Shown here in pieces: positions 13,351 to 25,249 of a stretch of DNA of 64,000 nucleotides (the stretch's first letter is position 1; each line of letters begins with the position of its first letter). A model generated the notes under the pieces. It worked only from the letters and a program-made list of their open reading frames with translations. It did not search any database and was not told the origin of the DNA. Position numbers and translations under genes: made by a program. The stretch spans positions 266,697,843-266,761,842 of the forward strand of contig OX352774.1 in assembly GCA_947095535.1 (NCBI GenBank), written 5' to 3'. Source of the stretch: Poecilobothrus nobilitatus. Taxonomy: Eukaryota; Arthropoda; Insecta; Diptera; Dolichopodidae.

Positions 13351-13514
13351 ATCCAGCTCTCTAGAATGTACAAAGTATTTGTTTTATATATTGCTTTGTA
13401 ATAGGTGCAACATTATTTTTGTATAGAAAAAAATTAGAAAACAGACAATGGACATCAAGACATTATAATTATAACATTACACGTTTTTTTCTGGGCTTTC
13501 ATTTATGAATGAAC

Positions 13515-13602
13515 TACGCTATGTGGGTTTGACTAATACGCTATGTGGGTTTGACTAATACGCTATGTGGGTTTGACTAATACGCTATGTGGGTTTGACT
13601 AA
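13515..13602. repeat. Four exact tandem copies of a 22-bp unit
   Basis: TACGCTATGTGGGTTTGACT plus AA is repeated four times without a mismatch (13515, 13537, 13559, 13581). The unit is the outer end of the foldback element at 13516-13783; its single inverted counterpart is at about 13763-13783. Confidence 0.95.
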
Positions 13603-13783
13603 GCGATGGATACATTAAGAGCTTCAAAAAGCCCTTTGAAAATGTATGGAAACAACTTACTTAAACAGCCGTAGCACCTACATTTATGAAACTACGGATC
13701 ACTAACAAATCTCAGTAAATAAATTTCTAAGTGCTTTTTAAAGCTCTAAATGTAGCCATAGCTTAGTCAAACCCATATAGCAT
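13516..13783. mobile_element. Foldback/MITE with long inverted repeats
   Basis: From the last 22-bp unit inward (13582-13645) the sequence GGGTTTGACTAAGCGATGG, ACATTAAGAGCTTCAAAAAG is mirrored by the reverse complement of 13725-13783 (GGGTTTGACTAAGCTATGG, ACATTTAGAGCTTTAAAAAG). The arms are about 60 bp with a few differences around a spacer of about 80 bp. It is non-coding. The target-site duplication is unclear because the left end is multiplied into a tandem array. Confidence 0.8.
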
Positions 13784-14229
13784 TTCATCACACGATCTAA
13801 AGTATCTCTTAGTAAACTTTGAAAAGGATCCAACAATGTACCTAAAGTAAAGTATATTCAAAAATATAAACGGACGGGAATGAAAACGGACGTGCACTTT
13901 TTTAAAAGACAATACAAGCAGCTTATAATAATTGTATTCTGTACCAAAATTTTTAATTTTTTTTTAGAATTTTATATACATATAAGAAATAATTGTAAAA
14001 AATCAAGAGATATTTTCTTTAATTTTTAGAAAACACTATTGACTATAATATAATTGGAAAAAGCTGTTAACTCATGTAAAAGGGTAATGTTGAAGTCTTT
14101 TATTCTGAAAAGAATGTTTGTTTAAGTTACAATTGACTAAAAATAGCAAGATCTCAATTTTTGACTCTTTTTATAACAAAAGGGAGGTACAAAAACAATT
14201 TCTTTTCGTTAAAATTACAAAGAACTTTC
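13784..14229. other. AT-rich DNA without a gene
   Basis: No gene or clear repeat end seen. The last part (about 14100 onward) may already belong to the repeat described next. Confidence 0.4.
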
Positions 14230-14580
14230 TATTTTTCAAAATTTGACGAGCTGTAGCTCCGTAACTGGTCGGACTGCATAAAAATAAAGTGGTTCAACAA
14301 CATTTTTGGAAGGTATAAAAATAATATAGAGTATTTTTGAAAATTTTTAAAGTATAGTGGTTTCTAGAAACTCTGAAGAAAAATTTCTTTTATACCAACA
14401 TTTTATTTTTTAACTGCAATATTTCAGAAATGGTAGCTTCGGTTAAAATGAAACAAGGTGTGTAGTAACGACAATATTTGATCCTACAATATAGTTGAAA
14501 ATTATTTGCTGCATATTATTGTGGAGGAAAAATATAACGGTTTAAGTAAAATAATTCAAAAAGTTAGAAAATTTTAAAAT
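14230..14580 (+). repeat. Interspersed repeat related to 41806-42062
   Basis: Contains GAGCTGTAGCTCCGTAACTG, as in family X, then AACTGCAATATTTCAGAA and GAGGAAAAATATAACGGTTT. The latter two recur in the same order at 41885-42017. No ends could be set. Confidence 0.55.
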
Positions 14581-14839
14581 AATGAATTTCACCTTTAAAT
14601 GATTTTATCGATCAAAGTCATATTCTATGAGATGTAGATTTCCTAACTGGATACCGTTATGTAAAATTCCGAGGCAATCGGCCTCGGGAGCTAAAGGAAA
14701 GAATAGCCGTATATTCTCACACTAATAAAAATCACAAATTTTAAATAGTTACTTATTTACTTTTAACCGGAAATAATCACCAACTAGGTGGTTAGGTATT
14801 AAGGGAAAGATAAATTTGGTCTGTCTTTATGTATCCTAT

Positions 14840-16293
14840 TACTGACACCTCGGTTTTTACAGGAACCATCGGATTGGGGTAAATCTGGGCCGGATTCAAG
14901 GTGTCATACGACCCGTGCCGATGATCAGCCTGGCTGGGGGCTCTGTGTTAAAAATAGCCCAGTCGCTAACGGAGTATTCGGAGTACCTGGCTACCCTCCC
15001 AATTAATTAGCCTTACCCTATGTATACGAATCTCTGCATAGGACGGAATTTCCTTTTCTATCTACTCGTGGGTTCAATTATGGAACAAAACATTTAAAAA
15101 GATTCAAAAAAACCGGGCACTAGCAGTGCTAAGAAATCTCGCGAACAACCAAAGGCGGTACGCAAAATGTGCTCCTCGAAACAAGCCTTCTTTGATAAAC
15201 GGTCGGCCTTTAAAATAATTGAGAATCTAAATGTTGAGAGGCTGTCTAAATGTTGGTCAGTTATCTGAGGCGCAAAAGAATTCTTTAGCTTGGGCCAAAA
15301 CAGTAGTAGGCCAGCTCAAGCCCCAAGAAGAACAAATCCCAGGTTCATCGAAAGCCCTTATGTTCAAGAGACAGAGGTCACAAGATAAGCCACAGGGTAG
15401 TACCAAAAACGCTAAGTTACTAGGGACCAACCAGGTAACCAATTCGTTCAGTGAAATTGCCAAGGATAGTTTAATTTTGGCAATCATTGATGAGGGGTTA
15501 GAGGATGGGGGTATTTCTTCCAGTAACTGGAAGAAGGTTGTTGCTTTAAACACACCAGGTACAGGAAGAAAATCCGGGACCGCCATCTTCCTGTAGGGAC
15601 GCTGGCCATCAAAACCACGTCAAATTGACAGCCTGCGCTAATTAGAGATCGGTAGGTCAACAAGCAGGCGATAGGGAAGGTGGGAAGTCTGTGGCCGGGG
15701 GCCAAACTCAAAACCATAAGCAGGGAGAAAATCTCTAGCAGGCCAAGAACTAGGATAAGCTGCCTAGAGAAAGGGCTGCCGAAGCAGATACAATTATCAA
15801 AATTATGAAAGTGTCAAATCCCCAACTTCCGACGTACAATTGGAAGATTGCCAAGCTAGGGGAAGTAGTAGGAGAATCCCGACAGGCGCTGATCATAGCC
15901 AATAAGGACTTCCTATAACCCCTAGCGAAAGTTTAAGGGGTCGTTAATTACGGCTTCGCGGCGGTAACTTTGAGGATGTATAAGAAGAATGAGGTGAAAG
16001 CCTCAAGGAACATCGGTGAAGGCCCAAATCAAGCCCAAGAGGCAGTCTCTGCGATGACGTGGCATCCACCTCGGCTCCAAAGAGAGTGGATGACGTCATC
16101 AAAGCTGTCTATAAAGATGATCTACTTAGATCTGATTCTGACAGGTTTGATGACGCCAAAAGTTTGAGGATGAAGCTAACGATACGGTGGTGGAGATTAG
16201 GATGGCCCAGGTAATGAAGCTACTCCAAATTAATCTCCATCACTCGAAAGCGGCTTCCATAGCACTTGAAATCCGTCTCAGGAGAACTGGCGT
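14840..16293 (+). pseudogene. LOA-type non-LTR retrotransposon, 5' part: leader, ORF1 and start of ORF2
   Basis: Clearly more GC-rich than its surroundings. A leader (about 14860-15080) precedes a broken ORF1. At 15231-15596 an open frame has LSEAQKNSLAWAKTVVGQ and later FSEIAKDSLILAIIDEG...ISSSNWKKV, as in insect LOA-clade ORF1 proteins. At about 15800-15990 NPQLPTYNWKIAKLGEVVG, SRQALIIANKD and VNYGFAAVTLRMYKK match the conserved C-terminal ORF1 module (DUF4780-like, from memory). ORF1 ends in an acidic stretch (RVDDVIKAVYKDDLL, about 16090-16130). The endonuclease begins with KLLQINLHHSKAAS (about 16211-16252), a hallmark of LOA-clade ORF2, and the element is cut off at 16293. Stops and frameshifts show it is dead. 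Similar fragments lie at 17590-18016 and 62289-62640. Confidence 0.85.
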
Positions 16294-16570
16294 TTTCTAT
16301 TCTAACATGAACATTTATTTTTGCTTTTACACTTTTTTTTGTAAAAATATCAATTTATCAATTTTCGTAATAAGTATAAATAATCGTAGTATATAGTACA
16401 AATAATCGTAATATTTCGTTATGCCGAATTTATTATTAAATAAAATTTCTAATGTTATCAAAATTTTATAATATCAAAATTTTATATTTAACAAAATTAT
16501 ATTTAAGTCTTTTACGTTTATTTTTTCTTTTGCATATAACATGCTGTTGGTACTGGCTAGCATTCAACTT
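16294..16570. other. AT-rich DNA without a gene
   Basis: Begins directly at the truncation point of the LOA-type fragment. Only A/T-rich sequence is seen, with a short local duplication (ATCAAAATTTTATA, 16457-16483). Confidence 0.5.
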
Positions 16571-16770
16571 AATTTAGGTGGCGGTCAAAATAACAAATAA
16601 AAAATTTGCTAAATTTATTTGTAATTACTAAATTTTATCATATTTTATATAGAAATATCATCATTGCCAGCTTAATTTATATGAAGTGTGTGTGATATAG
16701 TATAGAAATAAAACATTTTTTTTATATGTTGGCAAGGTCTCGCCAAATTTTAATGTGTATTATTACATTA
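16571..16770 (+). repeat. Family U repeat, copy 1
   Basis: Shares TGGCGGTCAAA, AAAAATTTGCT, GAAATATCATCATTGCCA and the near-palindrome TTGGCAAGGTCTCGCCAA (16729-16746) with the inverted sequence at 43350-43620, in the same order. It is non-coding, and its ends and class are unknown. Confidence 0.65.
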
Positions 16771-17555
16771 TATAATATAATATGATATATGATGATTATA
16801 AAATAATTTTAATTTCAACTTAATAAAAAAATATTGCAAATGGTTTCAATGAGTTAGAAAAAAATCTGCATTTTAGTTTTTTTTTTTATTATTCTATTAA
16901 AAAAAAATTGAATTATTATTTGAAATATTTAATTATAATAAAAAAAACTCAATGAAAAAAATTGATAAAAAAATTAAATTAAAATAATATAAAATAACAA
17001 TTCAATTTATTTTTAGTTATTTAGTTTCAAAATATTTCATTTTTAATTTATTTTATTTTCATATTCAATTTTTAACATTTTATTTTCAAAATAATTTCAC
17101 AATACTGTATATTATATTATCTTTATTTTTGAATGTCTCAAATATTCTGAAATATAAAACTAAACCCATTGTATAATATAAAAGTATGTTTTAAAAAATT
17201 TTTTAAATTATTTGTCAAACGAACAATTTACAAAAAAAAAAAATATGGAATAAAAAAATAATCTAATATAATCAAATTTTTGTAAAAATATTTTTCTTTT
17301 TCAATCTAATAGGAACACTTGAACAATGAAAAAATAAAAATAACAAATGAATTAAAAATACTTGAATAAACATATACATATGTATGTACATACATTAATT
17401 TCATTTTTAAATAATACTGAGTCTGTTTAACAGTTTTTCAAACAAGAGTTTTTTTTTTTGGAAAATTGACGTTTTAATAAATAATCTTTAGTTTTTCTCT
17501 TAATTAAACCATTGAGAGCTTATTACAAAGCGATATAAATCTATTAGGCCACAGG
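16771..17555. other. AT-rich DNA without a gene
   Basis: Poly-A/poly-T rich; nothing recognised. Contains CATATACATATGTATGTACA near 17370, a motif common in this window. Confidence 0.6.
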
Positions 17556-17589
17556 TCCGACAGATCAAAAAGTTATTTAAGAAGAATTT

Positions 17590-18016
17590 CCACAGTAACT
17601 TTCTTCTTTTTAAAACAAGAGCTGGGTATTAAAGCACAAAAACTGAAAGATTGGTTCCCTTTCCTCTTCAGCTTTGCAAATTCTGTAAAAGTCATATAAG
17701 GGAAATCTGGCATGTTTGCCGTTAAACTCCGAATTACATAGGAAAAAACCCCCGCTGCGATTTTACTGTCCAGCTTAGAGCCACCTGTCTATAACTGAAT
17801 GTTGTAAGCCGGAGTATGGTGCTCTTCGCAAATTGTTAGGATATCAATAGACATTAAATGTAACATGATTTCGCTAGCATATGTTGGAGTCGTTCTTAAA
17901 GTTCTGTCTGAAGACAGGTCCTTTTTCGATGATTTTCGTAGATTGTAAGATATGTACGAGTAGCCAATTCTTCCAATGATATTTTTACAGGCAAAATAAA
18001 CCTTAACCTTCCTCAC
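17590..18016 (-). pseudogene. LOA/R1-type retrotransposon fragment: RNase H region
   Basis: On the minus strand the frame reads LRTTPTYASEIMLHLMSIDI, then ICEEHHTPAYNIQL, a stop, then TGGSKLDSKIAAGVFSYVI. LRTTPT..A....L...DI is the typical segment before the RNase H domain of LOA/R1/I-type ORF2 proteins, and (Y)TDGSK.D...GAGVFS is the RNase H start. The catalytic Asp of TDGS is replaced by Gly, and a stop precedes it. The fragment is GC-richer than its flanks. It is opposite in orientation to the LOA 5' piece at 14840-16293, so the two are not a simple continuation of one copy. Confidence 0.7.
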
Positions 18017-20192
18017 CCTGTCTGCAATAATACATTAATTGTAACTAATAATATTTGATAATATACAATAATATATATTATCAGGACTATAATATTATAT
18101 AAACATATTTTATTAATAGATTGCCTGTCTGGATTTTACTCTATTTATATTGATTTCGTAGAATAATCTATTATTGTAAGTTACAATACAAGTATGAATC
18201 AAAATTGTTTATCTATTGATATACATAAATATTTAGAATGAAAGGCATATAAAAACATAATGGGAATTGGAAATTCTAATATACCCATATATATATGTAA
18301 TATTACGAATATCCAATATTTGCTACATATACTTCATTCCTCAATGATAATTTCAAAAAACAACAATAAACAACACTTATTTTAGAAGTCATTCTCTCCT
18401 AAATGTCACATGCGGTTTTTTTTTTATTTTACATAATGAAATTTTTTTTCCAGTTTTGTCACATATTTTACAATATTAATCAAATATTCCTCGTACTTAT
18501 TTTGCAATAGAAATAAATTTAAAATCTATTAAAAACTAATATTATAAAAAAAATAATGAATAATATTATTACTTTCATCATACATATATAAGAAGACTTT
18601 AATACAGCAATTTAATGTCACATATACATGAATACACGTATATATAAAACTTATATATATACATATATATAAATACTTACAGGATCTATCACAGGATAAT
18701 GTTATTAAAACCACAATCAGTATCAAATAAATATAATAAAAATGTTTTAATTTCTATTTGAATGAACTTAAATTGTATGATTGTATTAGAATTAAAAATG
18801 AAAAGAAAAAATTTAAAACAACAACGTATATACATATATACAATTCAAATTAATTTAAAGAATTTCTTTCCTATTTTATTTCAAAAAGTGTTCTTTTTCA
18901 ATTCAAAAAAAGAAAATATCAAAAAAAATTATTCATAATAAAAAGAAAAAAATAAATAAAATTCAACAAAATGCAAATACATAATAAAATATTCTTGTTC
19001 AAATAAAAACAAGTTACTGACAACCGTAAGTTGAAGTAAAAAATAACTATATACATACATTACATATTTATATCTTAAATATTATCTAGGATACGGAATT
19101 GACAAATTTCAATGGTTGGAATAGAGTTACAAAGATTAATAAATGTACACTTAAATTTAAAAATAAATTATAAAATGTTTAACATATTTAGACACTTCTC
19201 TACTAACCATGGTATACAAAAAAAATTAATATAAGCTAAAATAAAATTCGTTAACTGATAATTATAACAAAGGACACTTTTTTTAAAAAATAATAACAAA
19301 ACACTTTTTATTTAAGAAGTAAAAACCTTAAAATAAATAACCAATAGCAAAATTACAAAGAACACCACAACTTTTCAATAAAAATATAAAACGATTACAT
19401 ACATACATTGAAACGATTTTATTTTATCACTTTTAAGTGTTTTTAAGCTTGATTTCGGTTGGTTAATTTTCAAACTATTCTTTCAAAAAATAAATAATTT
19501 TGTTGTAATTTTTTTAATATTCGAGTAGAAATTTTAAATAAAATAAAGTTGTCGCCAAAATCAAAATCTCAAAAAATAAAAAAAACCAAAAAAATTTACC
19601 ACAAGCAAATGAAAAAGAAAATTACAAGTACTTTTAGAACAAATGGTTTATTTTTTATTATTTTCTTTTTCTTTCTTCCCAAAATTTTGTGTCATAAACA
19701 AATTTTAATCTCTAACAAAATTAAATCACTTCAATGTATAATTTTTAATTTTACCATAAGTATAAATTTTATTATTAAAAACAAAATAAACAAGGTACTA
19801 TGTAAAACCACAGCTCCTTTAACGTACACATTTTCCAAAAGATAATAAAAACAGTTTACAATTTTAGTGGCATGCACTAGAATTTATAATTTTTCTTGGA
19901 ATTTTATATATTATAAGATAAAGAAAATATTTTTTAAGAAAGCATATTAAAGTCTTTTCGTCTAAAAAAAATCCATTGTAACCCCATAATCCTTTTTTTC
20001 CTAATTGCATTTCTATTGTTTATATATTTTATCGTTATTTATAAACTAATATTTAGATTTTTTTCTAGTTCAGATTCAAAACTTCAAAACTTTTTGAAAA
20101 TATAGTAGATACTTCTTTTACACATTATACACCATGAATATATAAAAATATAGCCTTTTCGTTTTATATTTGTTTATCATGCGGATCTATTA
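18017..20192. other. AT-rich DNA without a gene
   Basis: Long A/T-rich tract with (TATA)n and ACATATATACATATATA motifs near 18600-18690 and 18820. The open frame at 19549-19845 is lysine/isoleucine-rich and resembles nothing known to me. Confidence 0.6.
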
Positions 20193-20193
20193 T

Positions 20194-20612
20194 ACAGGGT
20201 GTCCCGCGTTAACTTGTATATAGAGCAGGAGGGGAGGGAGGGTCTATTCTGGTCCCTTTTCGAGATATGACGGATTAAAGATGTTTTAGTGACTTTTTAT
20301 AAGAAAATCTATAACTTTTGAACGGCTTGCTATAGAGAGATAAAAAAAATACCTTTTGTAGAGTAAGTTGTCAGCTTTAATTTGTGTGTATTACTGTTAT
20401 AACATACAAAAAGTGTTAACACTTTTTTTGAAATAACACACTTCTCTATTGTGATTGAAAATAATACAGCAATTGAAAATGACACACTTTTCTATTCTTT
20501 ATATCTCAAAAACGGTTAGAGATAGAGAAAAAGTTATTAGGTACTAATTATAGGGCTTAAAAAGTTGTTTCGAAATATGCCATAAAAAGTACCCCAAATA
20601 CAGGGTGTTTCA
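20194..20612 (+). mobile_element. MITE-related repeat with CAGGGTGT end
   Basis: After TATA at 20192-20195 it starts CAGGGTGTCCCGCGTTAAC. Its interior (GGGTCTATTCTGG, TTTTCGAGATATGA, AAAGATGTTTTAG, TTTTGAACGGCTTGCTATA at about 20240-20335) matches the inside of the MITE at 29620-29866. A second CAGGGTGTTTC lies at 20601 in the same, not inverted, orientation, so this may be two adjacent truncated relatives. Confidence 0.55.
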
Positions 20613-20784
20613 AAAGAAAATTGAGTTTGAAACATAATTTTTTCATTTTAAATTATTTTGAATCTTCATAACTTTGTAATTGTTGGGTATATGGGGATAT
20701 GATATTAATTATAATTTATTGGACATAATATATAGGTACTTATTTTTTTAATTTTAATTATATTCTGCTTCTGATTTTTTATTA

Positions 20785-20870
20785 ATCTATATGACCCAGC
20801 CTGGGTTTGAACCCGAGACCTTTCGTATGAAATGGCCATTATTACACTGCATTATTTACAACATCATAAG
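20785..20870 (-). repeat. tRNA-derived SINE-like head
   Basis: On the minus strand the B-box-like GGTTCAAACCC (complement of about 20803-20813) is preceded by CATACGAAAGGTCTCG and, about 30 nt earlier, an A-box-like ATGCAGTGTAAT. The layout matches the piece at 38845-38900. Acceptor stems do not pair, so it is not an intact tRNA gene. Confidence 0.45.
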
Positions 20871-22701
20871 AACAACAGCTCGGTTATTAGATTAAATCTA
20901 ATTTGTTACAGCAGTTGAATGTGTGCGTGAAAATTTTATTTTAAAATAATTTTAGAGAGGAAAACATTACATCGGCTGATTATGTAAAAAAATTTTTTAG
21001 GTATTATTATTTTAATGATTGTGATTTTACCATAACCTCAAACTATCTTATAACAATTTGAGTTGCTTAAGATCTACTACCACTTTTATTTTTTATTTTT
21101 AACGGGTTAGATTTGTTTCGATTAAAGCAATAAAGTATATTATTTAAAAAACTTTTTTTTTCATTATTTTATTTTTATATTGATTTACGAAGCTTGCTGT
21201 CGTTTGTTGTTTGTAAACTGCAAAGTTATTCAGTACAACTTGAGATATAATCATTTAAAAATAATCCTTTTTCAAACTCTCAGGGGCTGCTGTTTCGTAA
21301 TGGAGACGGATACATAAAAAAGTTTTTAAATGATTAAAAAAAAGTTATAATTCTTATAAGCATAAATTTCATAGTTGTGTCTTAATCAGTGTAGAAGTTT
21401 CGTAAAATGACAGATAGAGAAACAGAGTGAAGCTAATATTAAAATTTGAGGTATAATAAAGCAGACGAAATAAAAACATAAATAAATAAATGTAATTTAT
21501 TTATATGCTAAAAGATCAAAAACATTGTAATTTCAAGAGTTTCAAAACTATTCAGGTGTTATGATCACAGGTGAATAAAACCACATTGTACTTTTTAAAA
21601 GTAAAAGTTTTGTTCTCAACAAATAATTAAAGTTATCTATTTGAATTAAATAATTTAGAAGATCAAATAAAATTTCAGTTTCGGATCTTTAAAAGAAAAA
21701 GTAAAATTGAAAAATTTCTTCTTTAAAAATATTGATGTGTAAGTATTTTATTTATTTTATTCACATATGAATACTACAAATGAAATAGGTTAATGCAATA
21801 TCACCAAATCACTAAAGGCCATTATAGATTGAATACTGTTATTAATTTATATTGTAATTTTGTTTTATTTATAATATATATATTGTATATTGATATTTGG
21901 TAGCGATAGGATTTGTTTTTAATTAATAAAACTTGCTAAAAGTGCACGATTTCTACGCGCACTCCCTTTATTAATAAATAATCCATGCAGCCAATTATCC
22001 ACCGAAGGTCCTTCGAACTTATTTATTTATTTTATTTAATATATTAATAGATCATATTGGATACTACAATATTATTGAGCCATCGACTACTAAGGCTATT
22101 ATAGGCCGAATGCTATTATTAATTTATACACTAATATTATTTATTTGGTTTATAAATATTATATACTAGCTGTTGGCCCGTCATAGAATTATGACGGAGT
22201 TAATTATGGTAGATTTTATTTTTATATACCTACCTACCTACATATTTGTTTTTGCAATTTCGGAATAATGTATAATTTGTAGTTTGTCAAATAATGCAGT
22301 AAATAAGAAAAAAGTTATTATTTGTAATTTATATACAAAAAAAATATTATGTTTCCATCCGGAACCGTACCTGCGTACCTGTTTCTCTGGTACCTGTATT
22401 TATCTGGTATCTGTACTAATAAAAAGAAATGGAAAAACACTATAAAAAAAGTATTCTATAACTAAATTAAGCTAACTTAATATAAAAAGTGGATAGTAAT
22501 AAGTATTTATCATGCACGAAAAAGACAGAATAAAACAAAACGATTTAAAATTGAAACCAAAAAGAGCAAAATATTCATTTTGGTACCCACTACTCGAATT
22601 TATACATACACACAATTCCAATTTCAGTTATCTCTATACCTAATACATTAAATTTGCACACAAATAAATTAATTTGGACTCCCGTAATAAAATTACATTA
22701 T
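20871..22701. other. AT-rich DNA with a short internal repeat
   Basis: No gene. A segment at about 21811-21850 (TAAAGGCCATTATAGATTGA, ATACTGTTATTAATTTATA) recurs diverged at about 22082-22125 (TAAGGCTATTATAGGCCGA, ATGCTATTATTAATTTATA) in the same direction, spaced 271-275 bp, suggesting an internally repeated element. TACTAGCTGTTGGCCCG at 22167-22183 resembles a motif common at the ends of arthropod repeats. Confidence 0.45.
22180..22199. repeat. Perfect 8-bp hairpin
   Basis: CCGTCATA, loop GAAT, TATGACGG. It follows the TACTAGCTGTTGGCCCG motif directly and may be a terminal hairpin of a repeat. Confidence 0.6.
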
Positions 22702-24151
22702 AACGAGGAAGAATACAGTTGCCTCTGTCAACTCTTAGATACCCGTACAATCCCGTTAGTATGTTCATAATCTGTCACTCTTCTTATAATATTACTTTTT
22801 TAATTTTTCAGTATTTTAAAATAATTTGGTTGAATATTATAATTTCTAGAACTATGGTTTGTACATACATATATTCAAACTATATGTTTACACATTCTTC
22901 AAATGTGTTAGAATTCAGATTCTAACCTTCCACCTAATGATTATCAATCTAAAACTTTTTCAAATATGCTATTACCAATAATTACTAAGCGGTAAATGTA
23001 TATTAATTTATACTAAACTTACTACGAAATACTAAATAAATATTAGAAATGCATATGTATTCATATTCATATATTATATATCGGCATACATTGCATTATT
23101 TTTTTATTAAAAATTTCATTCATAGAATAATTTCTTATAAATATAACAAAATACGTATATACGTCGCTATATTATATGTATATATGTATGTATATCAATA
23201 TTCTTATTATATATTATTCATTCATCAGTCACATATACGAAAATAATGTAAATAAACATGATATATAAGTATGTAATATCAATATCATATTAATATAAAT
23301 TCTTCAAGCAACCGCTATGTTTTTTATTTATTCAAATTTCTTTGTACCTACTACGCATCATATCATCCTCAACCATTTTATATTATCGAGTAAAAAAAAA
23401 ATTCAAAAAAAACCTTAAAGAAATTTGTTAGAAAAATTGAGCAAAAATCAAGTCACACTTTCATCAATTTTAAAGTAACCCTATAATATTACCGTTTAAG
23501 ATAATAGGGCTAAAATATTTTGCAATAATTCAGTTTCGCATAACGGTAAATTAAGACAAAGTATGGCAAAAATATACATATATTTATTATATATATATTT
23601 GTACAGCTCATAAAAGCAGCTATTGTTTGGCGTTTGTTTTACTGTTTTATTGTTTTACATTGAATATGTACCGTATAGAACTTGTTTTATAACAATTTAA
23701 AATCAGAGTTTTTTTGAACTTTGAGGGGCTGTAACTCCGTAACGGGTGGGGCTACAGAAAGAAGTTGTTCCATAAAATACATTTTATAAGGATATCTATT
23801 CGCATTTTTCACTATACATCAAATGATGTAGAACTTTTGAAAAATTTTTATAAAAAATGTGAAGATGAAAAAGTTAGTTGTTCGGAGCTACCCGAAGTTT
23901 TGGTCGGATCTCAACCAAAAGAAATAGGGAACCTACAAATTGATTCAAAAATATTTTGTGTTAATTTCAATTCTCTTTCTTAGTTTTTGATTTATCGTGC
24001 TGACGGACGGACTGGCTAACAAAGCTTAATCAACTCAGAATTCGATTCTGATCCGATCCATACCTTTAAAGATGTATCTAGCTCGCTTATTTCGAGGTAT
24101 TACAAACGGAGGAGTAATTTTATTATACCCGATACTTTACGTACGAGTATA
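22702..24151 (+). mobile_element. Family Z copy 2, most complete example (about 1.45 kb)
   Basis: Starts with AACGAGGAAGAATACAGTTG and a GATACCCGTAC block. It runs through an AT-rich interior shared with 29399-30600, then the CATAACGGTAAATTA segment (about 23538), GAGGGGCTGTAACTCCGTAA (about 23722), CCCGAAGTTTTGGTCGGATC (about 23890), an inverse (GTCY) tract GACGGACGGAC (24002-24012), GATCCGATCC and TATTACAAACGGAGGAG. It closes with the hairpin TATACCCGATAC...GTACGAGTATA (24124-24151). There is no coding capacity. The shared start with family Y and the end hairpin suggest a non-autonomous element of the Helentron/DINE-1 kind; that class assignment is inference. Confidence 0.75.
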
Positions 24152-25249
24152 AAAAAATCAATTCCACAAAACTAAATGAATGAAAAAATTTTTTTTTGTT
24201 TTTTTTATGACTTTTTTCTTTTCCTTTACCGTCGCCCGTACGTAATGTATCATAGTTTGAAAAATTAAAAATATTTCCAATTAGAAATTATATCTATACT
24301 GTGTGCAATTGTAGCTGTGTATATTTTAGTTTTTTTCTATAATAGAACACATCCAACATAACACTTTAAAATAAATTCGTTTGTTACACATCATTTTTTT
24401 TTTGGACAAATTTAATATAATTATATATATTTATACTATATTTGGTAGTAAGGGGGATTTCTTAAGAAAAACTAATTTTTAGTGATTTTCCATATAATTA
24501 AAACCACTTTTACTGGTGCGGGATTGGACCGTTAGATAATATGTCGCGAAATCCTTCCTCGCAGAACTGTAAAATATAATATTCTTAAAAAATAAATTGC
24601 ATAGTTTTAGGTTTAACAGGTCAAAAAATTCAGCATCACCGTTCATTAATATCTATATATTTGATCACCAATTGAAAATTAACATGAAGGAAATTTTTCA
24701 CCACGTAACATTCAATATTTGGAACAAAGTCTCAACAGTTCATAACTTCATATATGAGGGGACTACAAACAAAAGTGTAAAAAGTCAACCAACTATGTGG
24801 AAAAACATAAAAACCTATACTCTGAAAATAAAAATCGTAAAGGACTTATTTAACTTTTGTTTCTAAGCCAAAATTTTTAATATGAAAATAAGTGGATATT
24901 TAAGACTTTTGTAATATTTTATAAATTTTACTATATAGATAGTTCGCCTGACCACCAGATGCCATAAAAATCTAAAAAAAAGAAAAAGTGAACTTTTAGT
25001 ATTTTTGCTTTTATACCCCTTATATGATCAGTCACTAATACTTGATTATACATAAAATATTTTTGGAAATATGATATGTATTATTATTAAATGTTGAAAT
25101 TTGTAATTTTAATATTAAAATTTGAATACATATATTTGGAAATGCTTTTACTTATAAATTTATGTAATCATATGGACATAAATTAATTATGTTATAAATG
25201 ATTGAATAAAATAAATAAATAATTTTATGATTCTTGTAACACATACAGA
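24152..25249. other. Mostly AT-rich DNA; one unassigned open frame
   Basis: An 89-codon frame at 24597-24866 (plus) reads less like compositional noise than most (contains FNIWNKVSTVHNFIYEG) but matches no family I know and has no context. The segment 24500-24570 is moderately GC-rich. No gene is claimed. Confidence 0.4.

Noticed and set aside
15257..15586. 109-codon minus-strand frame opposite the LOA ORF1
   Set aside because: Antisense shadow; the plus strand carries the recognisable ORF1 motifs.
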